Origin: Buddleja alternifolia
Taxonomy: Eukaryota; Streptophyta; Magnoliopsida; Lamiales; Scrophulariaceae
Direction of reading: 5' to 3'
Assembly: GCA_019426215.1 (NCBI GenBank)
Contig: CM033406.1
Location: forward strand, 7,823,146 to 7,887,145
DNA length: 64,000 nucleotides
The position numbers were made by a program, and so were the translations under genes. Below are positions 35,101-45,900 of this stretch, in pieces. Position 1 is the first letter of the stretch, and each line of letters opens with the position of its first letter. The notes beneath the pieces were generated by a model, which saw only the letters and a list, made by a program, of their open reading frames with translations, had not been told where the DNA came from and ran no database searches.

Positions 35101-35225
35101 GAAAAGATATAAAAGCCTTATGCATCTCGGTCACATCGGAGACCCATTCATTAGCAGCATTTTTTATACGAAGAATAAAATTTATACGACGCCTGGCCGA
35201 AGCATAAGCATGAAAAAATGGTGTA
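32166..35225 (-). mobile_element. LINE-3: 5'-truncated L1-type LINE with RNase H
   Basis: Read on the minus strand, it ends in a poly-A run (T run at 32166-32173), so this is the 3' end of a LINE that landed in the Gypsy leader. Remaining coding text from 5' to 3': the linker before reverse transcriptase (FFHAYASARRRINFILRIK, about 35159-35215), reverse transcriptase start (IGPNKAPSSDGFTSHFF, about 34900-34960), thumb region (33275-33914, including GGLGIRDLETLSKAFLLQI), and RNase H (32294-32626). The fingers and palm region (34146-34900) is badly broken, though a CYADDCMLFF form of the catalytic motif is visible near 34235-34265. Endonuclease and ORF1 are missing. A 17-base C run sits at 33726-33742. 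It belongs with LINE-4 and LINE-5, not with the LINE-1/2 family. Confidence 0.85.
32294..32626 (-). pseudogene. LINE-3 RNase H domain remnant
   Basis: The ORF has the plant LINE RNase H layout: NNVAETMALLHGLTQARQMG (catalytic Glu in the helix), then IKKIVIETDSLLLFNAV (ETDS with catalytic Asp), and a C-terminal REINAAVDILANKA, where families usually have R-x-x-N-x-x-A-D-x-L-A. The last motif therefore has Asp preserved as VDILA. The N-terminal part with the first Asp is cut off or frameshifted. RNase H degrades element RNA after first-strand synthesis. Without the upstream domains it is a relic. Confidence 0.75.
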
Positions 35226-35565
35226 GGTGATAAGTGGTATGAACAATTGATATTGTTCTATGTTGCACGGACATGCCAGAAAATGGCGTCGTGCAGTGTC
35301 CGAATCGTGTCGGACACGGACACGCCTTCGACACATGTCGGACACATCTTCAAATGTGTCCTAAAAAAGAAAAGAAAAATATAAATTGGACACTGCGTCG
35401 GACACGGTATAACTCCGTGTCCGATGCCATTTCAGCTTCTTTTTTTTTTTGTTATATAGCAGGATTTCCCCCAACCGGACGCTGGATACTATTCCCTTCA
35501 AGGCGTAAAGATCACCGAAGTGGATTTTGCCTCTCCCAACAAAGTCTTTTCTATACACAACGCCA

Positions 35566-35576
35566 GGAATCGAACC
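35566..35576 (-). promoter_or_regulatory. Pol III B box of the SINE
   Basis: On the minus strand this reads GGTTCGATTCC, a perfect match to the GGTTCGANTCC consensus. The A box is at 35609-35620. Confidence 0.9.
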
Positions 35577-35608
35577 CTGGACAAATGCTTAAGGAACCCA
35601 GCTATCTA

Positions 35609-35620
35609 CCAACTGTGCTG
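35609..35620 (-). promoter_or_regulatory. Pol III A box of the SINE
   Basis: On the minus strand this reads CAGCACAGTTGG, matching the TRGCNNAGYNGG consensus except at the first base. The gap of 32 bases to the B box fits a tRNA head. Confidence 0.85.
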
Positions 35621-36198
35621 GACCTTGTTGGTATGCCATTTCAGCTTCTAGATAAGGAGTTCAAGACAAAAAAAATTGGACAAATCAAAAATTGAAAAAT
35701 GGTATTTCCTCTTTCACCTTCAAATCAGTTTCTACATTCCTGCGGTTGATATGGCTGTCAAGTGATAAAGTCGAAGCATGACGGCGAGTTGGCGAAGAGC
35801 ACAACAATAATTGATAGGAGACGAGGAGGCGCCTGCTGTGTATGAAAGAGGAGATTCAAGAATTTCTTTAATTAGTGGGTTTAATGTGCCCTACTATTCT
35901 CAATTGGGCCAAATAAGTGTGGGCCTCAACTGTTATATTCTAATATTCTCCTAAAGGCCAAATTCCGACTGCTCTCTCTTGTCCCAAATTTTCATTTTAT
36001 TGAGCTAAAAAGATATAGTATATTATTTTTCGTTTTTAATATATTTTAAGTTTCTATACAAGAAAACTATCCATATACATTAAATATATTTCTTATAATA
36101 CTTACTTCCAATACTTCAATTTTTAAGGAAAATATTTTTAATTTCTTTTTTTTTTTCATTCAATGAAGGGGAGGGGGGGTTACCCAATAGGGAGTTTT

Positions 36199-39100
36199 TT
36201 AGCTCGACAAACCCGAGCTAATAGTTACCAAACGTGGCCACTTATGACCGTTCTCATCTAATTGGAGGAAATAGGAAATGCGCATATCCGGTACATGAAT
36301 TACATGCAATGGTGTATTTACTTCGGTTCTAGCTAGGTCATCAGCTACATGATTCGCTTCTCGCCAAATATGGCACAAAGAGACATCCCAGTCTCGCGCA
36401 AGCATTCTTCGGATATCCACTATCACATTATAGTGGTGGTGCGCAATGGAAGCGTCCCCAATACTCGAGATGGCTGTGGTGCTGTCCGATTCAACTATCA
36501 ATTTTTTAGCTCCAGCCTCCCATGCTACTTCTAAGTTAAGTAGAATAGCTCGTATCTCTGCTTCCAACACTGAACATGGATCAATACTCCCACCAAAGCC
36601 TTTGATCCACTTTCCTTGATCGTTTCTGAGAGCTCCCCCGACCCCTACTCGATTTCCCAGCCCATTTGTATGAAGGGGTACCGCTGCATCTACATTAAGC
36701 TTCAGGTACCCTTCAGGCGGCTTAGTCCACCCTGATTGAACCTGTATACATAGTTCATCCGGGTCAAAAGTATTAGCCAAGCGAACACCGTCAATTCTTG
36801 TAAGTAACATATCTAGACCCAAATTGGGTCCCGGGAGCTCCTCACGCTTTCCGTGTAGGACTTCGTTTCGAATCTGCCACAGAAAAGAAACAGTTTCAGT
36901 AAAGACCACTGTCCAATTCTCATAATTGGAATACCTGTGCGCATTGTGAGTTAGATTCCAGTCGATCCAGCTCTTATGAATTCCTGCAAAGAAAAGGGAA
37001 TGCCATTTAGTATGAATCAAGTGTTTCCAGATATCACGAGCCCATGGGCAATCCCGAAGGGCATGAAGGATCGACTCCACGTCCTCCCCACAGTGAGAGC
37101 ACGTGGCTGATTCTGCAAGTCCTCGGGCATAAAGGTTGGCTCGTGTGAGGATACGGCCATGTCGGACTAGCCAAATGAACATTTTTCGCCGGTGTATTCC
37201 AAGTGATTTCCAAACTCGTTGCCATTGTTTTGTTTCGGGATCAGTGACTGTCTCTCACGAGAGTTTGGAATAGGCACTCTTGCAGTTGTAGCTCCCGTTC
37301 GGAGTAAGATTCCATCTCGGGGTGTCCCCTCGGTGTCCAGTGAGGTCCCGATTTATGGTATTAAGTTTCATCAAGATTTTCGGAGGTAAAGTCCCGATCG
37401 CCTCCCAATCCCATCCGATATATGGACGCCAATAGCTCGCTACGGTCTTGTTCAAGAATATCTATTCAATCCCTTGCTCCAAGTGTCGGATGAGAGGTCC
37501 TTCTTCGAGCCAATTATCTGTCCAAAAATTTATGGAACTACCATTCCCGACTACCCATTGGATCTGTGTTCGGAGACATGGTAGTGTAGCCGAGATGCTT
37601 TTCCATGTAAAGGATGTGGCATTCTGAGCACGTGCACGCTGTCTACGGATGTATTTATGTGTCATCACTTGAACCCAAAGTCGTGTGTCCTCCGTGAGAA
37701 TTTGCCAACCAAGTTTTCCAAGAAGTGCAAGATTGACATCCCGAAGTCGTCTCAGTCCTAAGCCCCCGTTCTCCTTAGGTTTGCACACAGTGTTCCAATT
37801 AACCAAATGCATTTTCTTTTTCATGTGTGAACCACCCCAAAGGAATTTCCTATTCATCTTGTCTATGCTGTCACAGATTCCTACCGGGAGGCGAGTAGTA
37901 TGCATGTGATAAGTTGGAATTGCTGCAGTAACGGCTTTAACCAGAGTAGCTCGCCCCGCAAGTGAAAGATGTTTGCATTTCCAGCCCTTAAGCCGAGCCT
38001 TGACTTTCTCAACTAGAAATCCGTAATCCCGTTTCAGACCCCGACCGTGATGGAGGGGCATTCCAAGATATCGACCGAGATTATCCGTGATACTAAGGTT
38101 CGTGGCTTGAGCGATGCGTTGCTTAATCTCGAACTTCGTATTCTTGGAAAAATAGATTCTTGACTTCTGTGTGTTCACTTTATGACCCCGATAAAGCACA
38201 AAAGAGACCTAAGATCCGCATTGTTGTTTGTACTTGTCGAATTGAGGCTTCTCCAAAAAGTAAGAGATCATCTGCAAACATTAGGTGTGATATACGAAGC
38301 CCATGCCAGGAAGTCGTGATTGGTTTCTAGCTCTTATTCTTCACCGCGTTATCGATCATAGAACCTAGTTTCTGAACACAGAAAACAAACAAATAAGGCG
38401 AGTGGGGGTCCCCTTGTCTTAGACCACGCTTTGGCACGAACCACTCGGTAGTTGTCCCGTTCCACAACAAGGACAACTGGATCTGAGCAAGTACATGCCA
38501 TAATAAGTTTGGTCCAATTCTCGGGGAAACCCATCTCATCCAACACATTCTCCAGAAAAGTTCAATCAATCCGATCATAAGCTTTTTCAAAGTCAATTTT
38601 GGCAATGAAAAAACTTTTTTGCCCTTTTAAGTTTCTTAAATCATGAACAATTTCTTGCGTAATCAAAACATTATCGATAGTTTGTCGACCTTTTATAAAA
38701 CTACTTTGGGTTTGTGGTATCAGATCATTCATGAACTCACGAATACGATTGGTCATGGTTTTTGTTATAATTTTCAAAACTACATTAGTAAGGCTAATAG
38801 GACGAAACTGAGAGAGATGTGTTGGGTGTTTTTCTTTAGGAATAAGCACAATATGCGATTTATTCAAATTAGCATCTAGTGTACCTGATTGAATAGAATC
38901 CCGAACAAGCTTGAAGATGTCATCTCCGACAATGTCCCAACATCGCTGGTAGAAGATAGGTTGTATACCGTCCAGGCCTGGTGATTTCATCGGGGCTCAT
39001 ATCCCACAGTGCACATTTAACCTCATCTTTTGCAACCGGTAGTTCCAACGTTGCCAAATGATGACCTTGTAGACGTGGGAAATCCGGTGTGGTTATAAAA

Positions 39101-40326
39101 GTTGGAACCGGTCCATCGTTGCCATATAGTTGTTTATAGAAGTCCACTGCCATTTCCCGGAGTGCGTCGGTATTGGTTTCGAATCTGCCGTCATCACATT
39201 GGAGCATACGTATGGGTTGCTTATTTTGCCTTGTGACTGCCGAAAGATGGAAGAATTTGGTATTCAGGTCCCTGGCTCGTAACCATTGAACTCGAGACTT
39301 CTGTTTCCAAAAAATTTCTTCTTGGCGTAATTTGTTACTGTAGTCCGTGAGGAGCTTTGTTTCGAGTTTTCGGAGGGATTGTTTGAAAGAAACCCCCTGC
39401 GCCCTTTGTATCCCTGCAATTCAAGCCTCTAATCTTTTCTTGCGATGGAATATATGTCCAAAGACTAGGCGATTCCAAGACGAAGCTTCAAGGCGAGTAT
39501 GCTGGATTTGAGCTGAAATTCCTTGATCTCGCTCAACTCCCCAACTATGAGTTACCATATCTCTAAACTCCGGGTGAGAGAGCCAAGCCGATTGGAACCG
39601 AAAGTTTGTCTCTATCCGGGTTCGGTTCGGGTTTCCCAAGAGGTTTAGCATGATGGGTGCATAGTCAGAACCAATCCTCGGTAAGTGAGTAACAATGGCT
39701 TCAGGGAATTCAAGGCGCCATGATTCATTACAGAGAGCTCGATCGAGTCGTTGTTGAAGTGTTGAGGACCCCCCTTTTGCCCAGGCAAACGGCGATCCCA
39801 CATACTTTAGATCGATCAGACTACAAGCATTAATACATTCCACGAACTTACGACATTTGCTATAATCGATCGGGGTCCCTCCTGACTTTTCTGATTGACT
39901 AATGACTGTATTCATGTCCCCGGCAATAACCCAAGGTCCTCTAATGTGTGGTTCCATGTGGCGGAGGTATTCCCAAAGGTGGTTCCGAGTATCTAACTGA
40001 GGACTCGCATATACAGCCGTAAGCACCCAATCGCACCAGCCTGTTTGCTTAATTATTGCAATTATACTTTGATCGTTCGCTGCCTTTGAATGTACATCCA
40101 CTTCTGTCGTATTCCAAAACATCCAGATACCCTCCGAAAAACCCCGGGCTTCAACCTTTTCAACTCTATCAAAACGACTGCTGTGTAAAATAACATCAGC
40201 ATGATTCCCACGTACTCGTGGCTCCATTAAAACAAGTATCATCGGTTTATTCCGACGAAGAACTTCCTTCAACGAACGCAAGAAATTTGGGTCTGCTGCC
40301 CCTCTACAATTCCAAAGAACTATCAT
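36199..40326 (-). pseudogene. LINE-4 ORF2 (endonuclease, RT, zf-RVT, RNase H)
   Basis: The ATG is placed at 40326 because MIVLWNCRGAADPNF is the usual endonuclease start. Endonuclease (39421-40326): LVLMEPRV with catalytic Glu, WVIAGDMNTVISQSEKSGG, and RIGSDYAPIML, where the family usually has SDHSP, so the catalytic His is replaced by Tyr. Reverse transcriptase (38200-38990): FRPISLTNVVLKIITK, SSFIKGRQTIDNVLITQE, FIAKIDFEKAYDRID, GLRQGDPHSPYLFVF and HLMFADDLLLFGE near 38255-38290. The thumb region is at 37462-38199. zf-RVT is near 37040-37180 (CSHCGEDVESILHALRDC). RNase H ends the protein (KLNVDAAVPL, LEAEIRAILL, VESDSTTAI, REANHVADDLAR). Breaks lie near 39400, 39000, 38590, 38250, 37460 and 37200. 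Confidence 0.88.
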
Positions 40327-40486
40327 TATTAAACTATAAATGAGAGGGAATAATATTGGACTAAAAGAGTCATACCTGGGGGGGTTGTGGAACCCCCTAT
40401 TCAATGTTCCGGCTAATGTCCGTATCCATGCTTTGGTTGGTTACAGTTTCATCTTCGCGGTATACATCTTCAATATCTTCTCCCGA

Positions 40487-42148
40487 CTACACTGACAGAT
40501 TTTTACAATCCGAATCATCTGGCGAAGGTTCCTGGCCTTGGCCCCCAACATTCGGTTCGAATACTGCATGTGGGAGTTTAGTGCCAAAAAAGAATGGTTG
40601 ACCAGATTCCTCCCCTCTATTTTCTGCGCTTGTGGATTGACCCCGTCCAAAGATGGGATTAATTCTGTTGTGTGAAATAGAGTAGGTAGTACCATGTGAG
40701 AGAGGTGGCACTAAATCTATATTTATCAACGGATCGTCGGGAGTTGTTTTGGGTTTTGGAATTAGCCGGCGACGAACTATGTGAGCCCCTTTCCCGCTTT
40801 CCGATTGAGTTTTTGGTTCACCCTCATGGTCCAAATCCTTTTCCAACCCGTTTAGGATATCAAATCGATTCCCATTCGGTTTAGGCTTGAAGCTTGGTTT
40901 TGTTGTGGTCTATCTCGTCTCCCCCGTTTGTCTAGTTTCCTTGCGCACATAGTGTTGTGTAGGCTTACCATTGGGAATACCTCCTATACCTTTGGCTTCC
41001 TTGGTTCTCGTCTCTGCATTGCGAGTTTCTTCATATGGTTTCGCACTAGCATTTACCGTAGTAAAATTTGTGGCTCGGTGAGTATTCGATCCCGTGTTCT
41101 TCCTCTGATATCTTCTTGGTTGGACTAAGTTCCAAGGTCCGTAGGTTGTAGGATTCGGCTATTCCTTTTGTGTTACTTCTCATTCTTTTTCTTGCTGCCC
41201 CTGCGGAATTGGCTCCGACATTCCGGCATGGCCCGTAGAGCCACACGTTTCTTGGCGATGTCCATACGCTCCACATGCGAAACACATTAAGTTGAGGCCC
41301 TCATACCCCACCACTATTATCTTCTTGTTCACCCGTAGAAAAGGTCTCAATGGTTTGTTAAGGTCAATCTCCACACACACTCTAGCATATCGTCCTCTCT
41401 TTGCCTCCTCGGTGTTTCTATCCAGTTGAACCACCTTTCCTATCTTACCTCCCATTCCTCGAATCACTGTGTCGTTCAAATAATGGATGGGCAATTCCGG
41501 GAATCGTATCCACGCCGCCGTGGAGGAATTTTTTTCTATTTTGGGTTCAAAGCAGGGATCCTACTTTCGGACTGTTAGGTAGTGACTGAGGATCATCCAC
41601 GGGCCATCCTCCAAGACATGGTCATATTCATCTTAATACCGAAATCGAACGAGGTAAAAATCATTACCGAGATCAACTGGATTGATGTCATAATCGAGTT
41701 GCCAGAGTGCTTTCACGCGCTGTTTTAGCATGGAAAAACCAATTTTGCGCCCAAGAACCTTCACCACTAAAGCTCGTCGTTATGGTGTAACTAGGGTTTT
41801 GAGTTCTTCAGTTGAAATTGTGTAGTCATCTTCACCGTCGGCTTCTCCGACGTCGGCTCCAATCTGCGAGTCTAAGTCATCATCTTCTCCGTCACCAGTG
41901 TATAGTGTTGGTTCCACGGTTCTTCGATTCCAGGTTTCACGTAGAGTGTTTGAGTCCCAAGCATTCTTCGTAGTATTGTCTTCCTCCATCTCATGCAGTT
42001 CAGTCGGGTTATGGACTTCCATGGGGTTTGGAGAAGGTTCCGTTCTTGGTAATGTAGCGGCTCCCACCAATCTTCTTTTCAATTTTTTAGTATTGCGGTT
42101 TGGTGTTACAGTCACCGGTGGTGGCCAGTCGGAATCCGGCTCCTCCAT
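40487..42148 (-). pseudogene. LINE-4 ORF1 (DUF4283-type, zinc knuckle)
   Basis: The start is MEEPDSDWPPPVTVTPNRN, followed by an acidic linker with YTGDGEDDDLDSQIG, a phrase also found in LINE-5 ORF1. The DUF4283-like part between 41500 and 41780 is frameshifted. The next block (41180-41494) has RGRYARVCVEIDLNKPLRPF and the CCHC knuckle CFACGAYGHRQETC. A Pro/Ser-rich tail (40487-40846) follows. Three or more frameshifts or stops separate these parts. In an intact element this protein binds the LINE RNA. It starts about 135 bases inside the element's 5' end. Confidence 0.82.
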
Positions 42149-42300
42149 CGGGCCGGCAGGCCTGGACGGCGAAGCCCTAGTTCGTTAGGGTTTACACTCG
42201 GTTAGGGTTTTCTATCGCGTTGGACCACGATCGCCTTTTCTTACATAACCTAACCATCTAAAGTTGAGGAGGTATATGTAATAAAATATTTTTAATTTCT

Positions 42301-42765
42301 ACGGGTATTAAAAATACACATAAAAAAAAATAGACGTGTCCTAGCTGTGTCAGGTCCTAGTTTTTTAAAAAATTACTGTGTCGTTGTGTCTGTATCGTGT
42401 CATGTCCATGTCCGTACAACATAGATAATGTTTTTTTCAATTGCAAAATACAACTTTCTTGGTTCAATTGAGGGGATGTTGAAGGCTCTCTCTTTCTTAT
42501 GCTTTCTTTTCTTTCTTTTTTTTGGAAATCCCAAGGTAAATCTCCGTCAATCACCCAACTATGCTTTCTTTTTCTCAACAATAAGATGAGAATTTTTTTT
42601 TAATTAGAGAGGTAGAGAAACCATTGGAAAATAAAACTAAGGAGTTGTGTGATTAAAATTTGTACTATATGTAACTCTTTTCTTCTAGTGTAATTATGTT
42701 CCTTTCATGTAATTGATATATTCGTGAGTCATTGGTATTTATAGTATTCATATAAAATATCTTAA
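42301..42765. other. Spacer between LINE-4 and LINE-5
   Basis: The first 143 bases are the right arm of the foldback element. The rest is AT- and pyrimidine-rich DNA with no gene. A minus-strand ORF at 42357-42581 spans the foldback arm and is not credible. The right edge is the LINE-5 target duplication (42751-42765). Confidence 0.7.
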
Positions 42766-42932
42766 ACTTTTTTTTTTAACTCAGGGGTGGGGGGGATACC
42801 CTAACTACTAGCCCGACAAACCCGGGTTTATAGTTATCATACGGGGCCAAGTATTGCCCATTTTATCAAGCTCCAGGAGAACTCTCGTATCATCTGTAGG
42901 GTTCTGGATAACTCGTATCTCGTTGTGCATTC

Positions 42933-45900
42933 CTATCTTAGCCGGTGATCAGCAACTCGGTTTGCTTCTCGGTACACATGGTGGATAGTAGCCTGCCACG
43001 ATTTCACCAGGAGATCACGTATACTACAAATAACATTCCAGTATCTATGAATGATAGTAGCTTCCGTAACTTCGTTGATCGCATTCCAGCTATCAGTTTC
43101 CAACATAATCCGTTTGTATCCAAGTTTCCAAGCCTCCTCCAAACCCTTCTGCATGGCACGGAGTTCAGCATGCAAAATATTTTCCGCCTGAATTTGTCCG
43201 CTGAATTCGTGCACCCATGTTCCCTGGGTGTCCCTAAACAGGCCTCCAATGCCAGTTAGAGCCTGATCATTATTTCTATCATGGGTCTGGGCCGCATCTA
43301 CATTAAGTTTGACCTCATCTGGCTCCGGCTTGGTCCATCCCACCGGGACAGTATCTTCAAACACATCGGTATTGACCTCCTGCGTGCAGTGTGATTCCTC
43401 AATTCGTCGCTTCAGGGTGGTGAAATCAACACGGGGCTGGAAAGGATCCTCTCCGTGAAGGGTCTCATTGTGTACCTGCCAAATAAAGGAAAGCATCTCA
43501 GTGAAAGTGTTATCCCATCCACTGCACCAGTCATACCTATTGGAGTTATTCGTGAGATTCCAATCCACCCATTGCTTGGTGTCGAGCGAGAAGAAGAGAC
43601 CATGATATTGGTGATCCACTAGGTGAGACCATATATTCTTTGCCCAAGCACAGTCACGAACGACATGAATGTTAGTCTCGTTGTTGTGCCCACATATTTT
43701 GCAATGCCCCTCGGTAGTGAGGTGTCTAGCTCGGATATGAGAATTCGTTAGGAGCTTATTGTGCCGTAGAATCCATACCAAGAATTTCCGACGATAAGTT
43801 CCCTTGAGTTTCCATATCTTCCGCCAATTCTTAGCCTCATGAGGATGAGGGCCCGCCCCGACGAGGGTATCATATGCACTTTTGCACGAATATTTACCGT
43901 TACTCGTAAAATTCCAAGCTAAAGAGTCTGCCGTTTCCGATTGGTCAATAGATATCAAAGAGAGTTCGTGCTTGATGGTGTCAAGAAGTGTTGAGAGTTC
44001 CGACCATTTACATCCCAAATCATGGTCCCAGTAGCTGGCTATAGGCCGCCGTAATTCCACCTCATCAAGCCTCATAGCCGTCTGGTGATAAATGTCCGAA
44101 CTTCCTAGCCAAACATCTGTCCAGAATTTAATAGTATTGCCATTTCCAAGCTTCCATCGCAATCCTTGTTCAAGCAGCGGGAAGGCTGCTTGCATGCTTC
44201 TCCAAGGGTTTGACGTGTTGTTACGAGCTCGAGGGCGTTCCCTGTAAATATATTTATGTCTTACAACTTGAACCCACGGTTTGGAGCTGTCATTAAGCAA
44301 TTGCCACCCAAGCTTTTCGAGATAGGCGAGATTGACATCCCGCATTCTACGTAACCCTAAACCACCGTTCTCTTTCTTACGACACAAAACATCCCAAGAT
44401 AATAAGTGCAATTTTCTTCTTTCCGGCGAACCTCCCCAAAGAAATTGTCTATTAGCCCGGTCTTTCATCACATATCCCCACCGGCAATAGTGAGGTTTGC
44501 ATATAATAAGAAAGGATCGTCTCAGTAACTGCTTTAACAAGAGTAGAACGCCCCGCTAGAGCTAGCTGATGTCTTTTCCAGCCTGAGAGCTTTCTAGTCA
44601 CCCGATCCACCAAAAAATTTATAGTTCTTGCGGAGAGCTCTGGAGTGGTGCATCGGGGCTCCAAGATACCTCCCAAGGTCCTCCGTGATAGCGAGTCAAG
44701 CCCGATGGGCCATACAAAGAGCAATCCAGGCTGGGGTATTTTTCGAAAAGAAGATGCTAGACTTGTGAAAGTTGACCACTTGACCCGACATGTTACAATA
44801 TGTGTCCAGCGTGTGCTGGATAATGTCGATTTGGTGAATATCCTCCTCCCCAAAAATAAGGAGGTCATCAGCAAACATCAAGTGGGAAAGACTAGGGCCA
44901 TGTACATGCGCCAAATTCTTCTCTCCACTGCATGCTTTATAAGAGATCCTAGCTTCTCAATGCAAAAAACGAATAAGTATGGAGATAGGGGGTCCCCTTG
45001 TCTCAGACCTGGATTTGAGTTGAACCATTCAGTCTTTTCTCCACTCCAAATGAGGGAGAGTTTGGCTAAGCTGGTGCAATCCATGATTAGCCGAATCCAA
45101 TTCTCGGGGAATCCCATCTCATGTAAAACATTCTCTAAAAAAGACCAATTAACTCGATCATACGCTTTCTCAAAATCGATTTTCAAAATAAAGTAACCTT
45201 TCGTGCCTTTAAGAAGATTCAAACTATGAATAGCTTCCTGGGTAACGATGATATTAGCTATCGTCTGTCGCCCTTTAATGAAGCTACTCTGTGTTTGAGG
45301 TATCAAGGCATCCATAATAGGCCGAAGACGATTAGTCATAGTCTTGGTAATGATTTTGAGAATAACGTTGCACAAGCTAATAGGTCAAAATTTAGAAAGT
45401 GTGGAAGCAGATTTGTCTTTCGGAATAAGAATAATAAGAGATTCGTTAATACCTGGGTTTACACTACCTGTATGGATGGCTGTGCTTACCAAGTCCGTGA
45501 CCGAGTCCCCTACAATGTCCCAACATTTCTGATAGAACAAAGGTTGGAGTCCGTCGGGTCCAGGGGCTTTTGTTGGATGCATGCTCCAGACAGCATTTTT
45601 AACCTCACCTCTAGTAATTGGGGAGCAGAGGCTGTCCACGTGGCTGCTAGAAAACTTCGGGAAGTGATTAGTGGTTTGATATACCGAGACTCCATCACCC
45701 TCGCCACAGAGATTTTTATAAAAATTGATTGCCATATTGTGCAACTTATTAGGTTCCGTAATCCAGTCGCCCCCCTCGGATTGAAGGGTGCTAATTCGAG
45801 AGTGATTTTGTTTGGCCGAAGCTGCGGTGTGGAAGAACTGAGTGTTAAGGTCGCCTGCTTTTAGCCATCTATTTCTCGACTTTTGCTTCCAAATGAGTTC

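Larger units (their letters stand above)
35441..35632 (-). mobile_element. tRNA-derived SINE with perfect target duplication
   Basis: The element is 192 bp on the minus strand with a perfect 17-bp target duplication, ATGCCATTTCAGCTTCT, at 35424-35440 and 35633-35649. Its 3' end is a poly-A run (T run on the plus strand from 35441). Its head has RNA polymerase III promoter boxes in tRNA spacing: CAGCACAGTTGG and GGTTCGATTCC. The body has no ORF. The exact match of the duplications suggests a fairly young insertion. It would have been mobilised by a partner LINE; which one cannot be told from the sequence. Confidence 0.93.
36147..42282 (-). mobile_element. LINE-4: full-length L1-type LINE with RNase H
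   Basis: The target duplication is AAAATATTTTTAATTTCT, 18 bp and perfect, at 36129-36146 and 42283-42300. The body is about 6.14 kb, with a poly-A tail (T run on the plus strand after 36146) and a complete 5' end. ORF1, then ORF2, are present on the minus strand but carry frameshifts. It landed inside the foldback element. The 3' UTR motif near 36176-36230 (GGGTTACCC, GACAAACCCG, ATAGTTACCA on the plus strand) is shared with LINE-5, so the two belong to one lineage. Confidence 0.95.
35244..42443. mobile_element. Foldback-type element split by LINE-4
   Basis: The ends are an imperfect inverted repeat. The left end reads CAATTGATATTGTTCTATGT then TGCACGGACATG. The right end, read on the other strand, has CAATTGA, then ATTATCTATGTTGTACGGAC. 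Inside both ends lie GTGTC/GACAC-rich stretches. Without LINE-4 (36147-42282) and the SINE, the element is only about 0.85 kb and non-coding. Similar palindromic repeats opening with CTATGTTGC-CGGAC are, as I recall, common in several plant genomes. No target duplication was found outside the ends, so the class (foldback, Mutator-like or other) stays open. Confidence 0.6.

Noticed and set aside
35561..35632. Possible functional tRNA gene on the minus strand
   Set aside because: A and B boxes are good, but the segment is followed by an unrelated body and poly-A and is flanked by a 17-bp duplication, so it is the head of a SINE.
42357..42581. Minus-strand ORF of 74 codons
   Set aside because: It spans the foldback arm and pyrimidine-rich DNA with no coding signature.
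44645..45864. Plus-strand ORFs of 183 and 212 codons across LINE-5
   Set aside because: They are antisense shadows of the LINE-5 reverse transcriptase.
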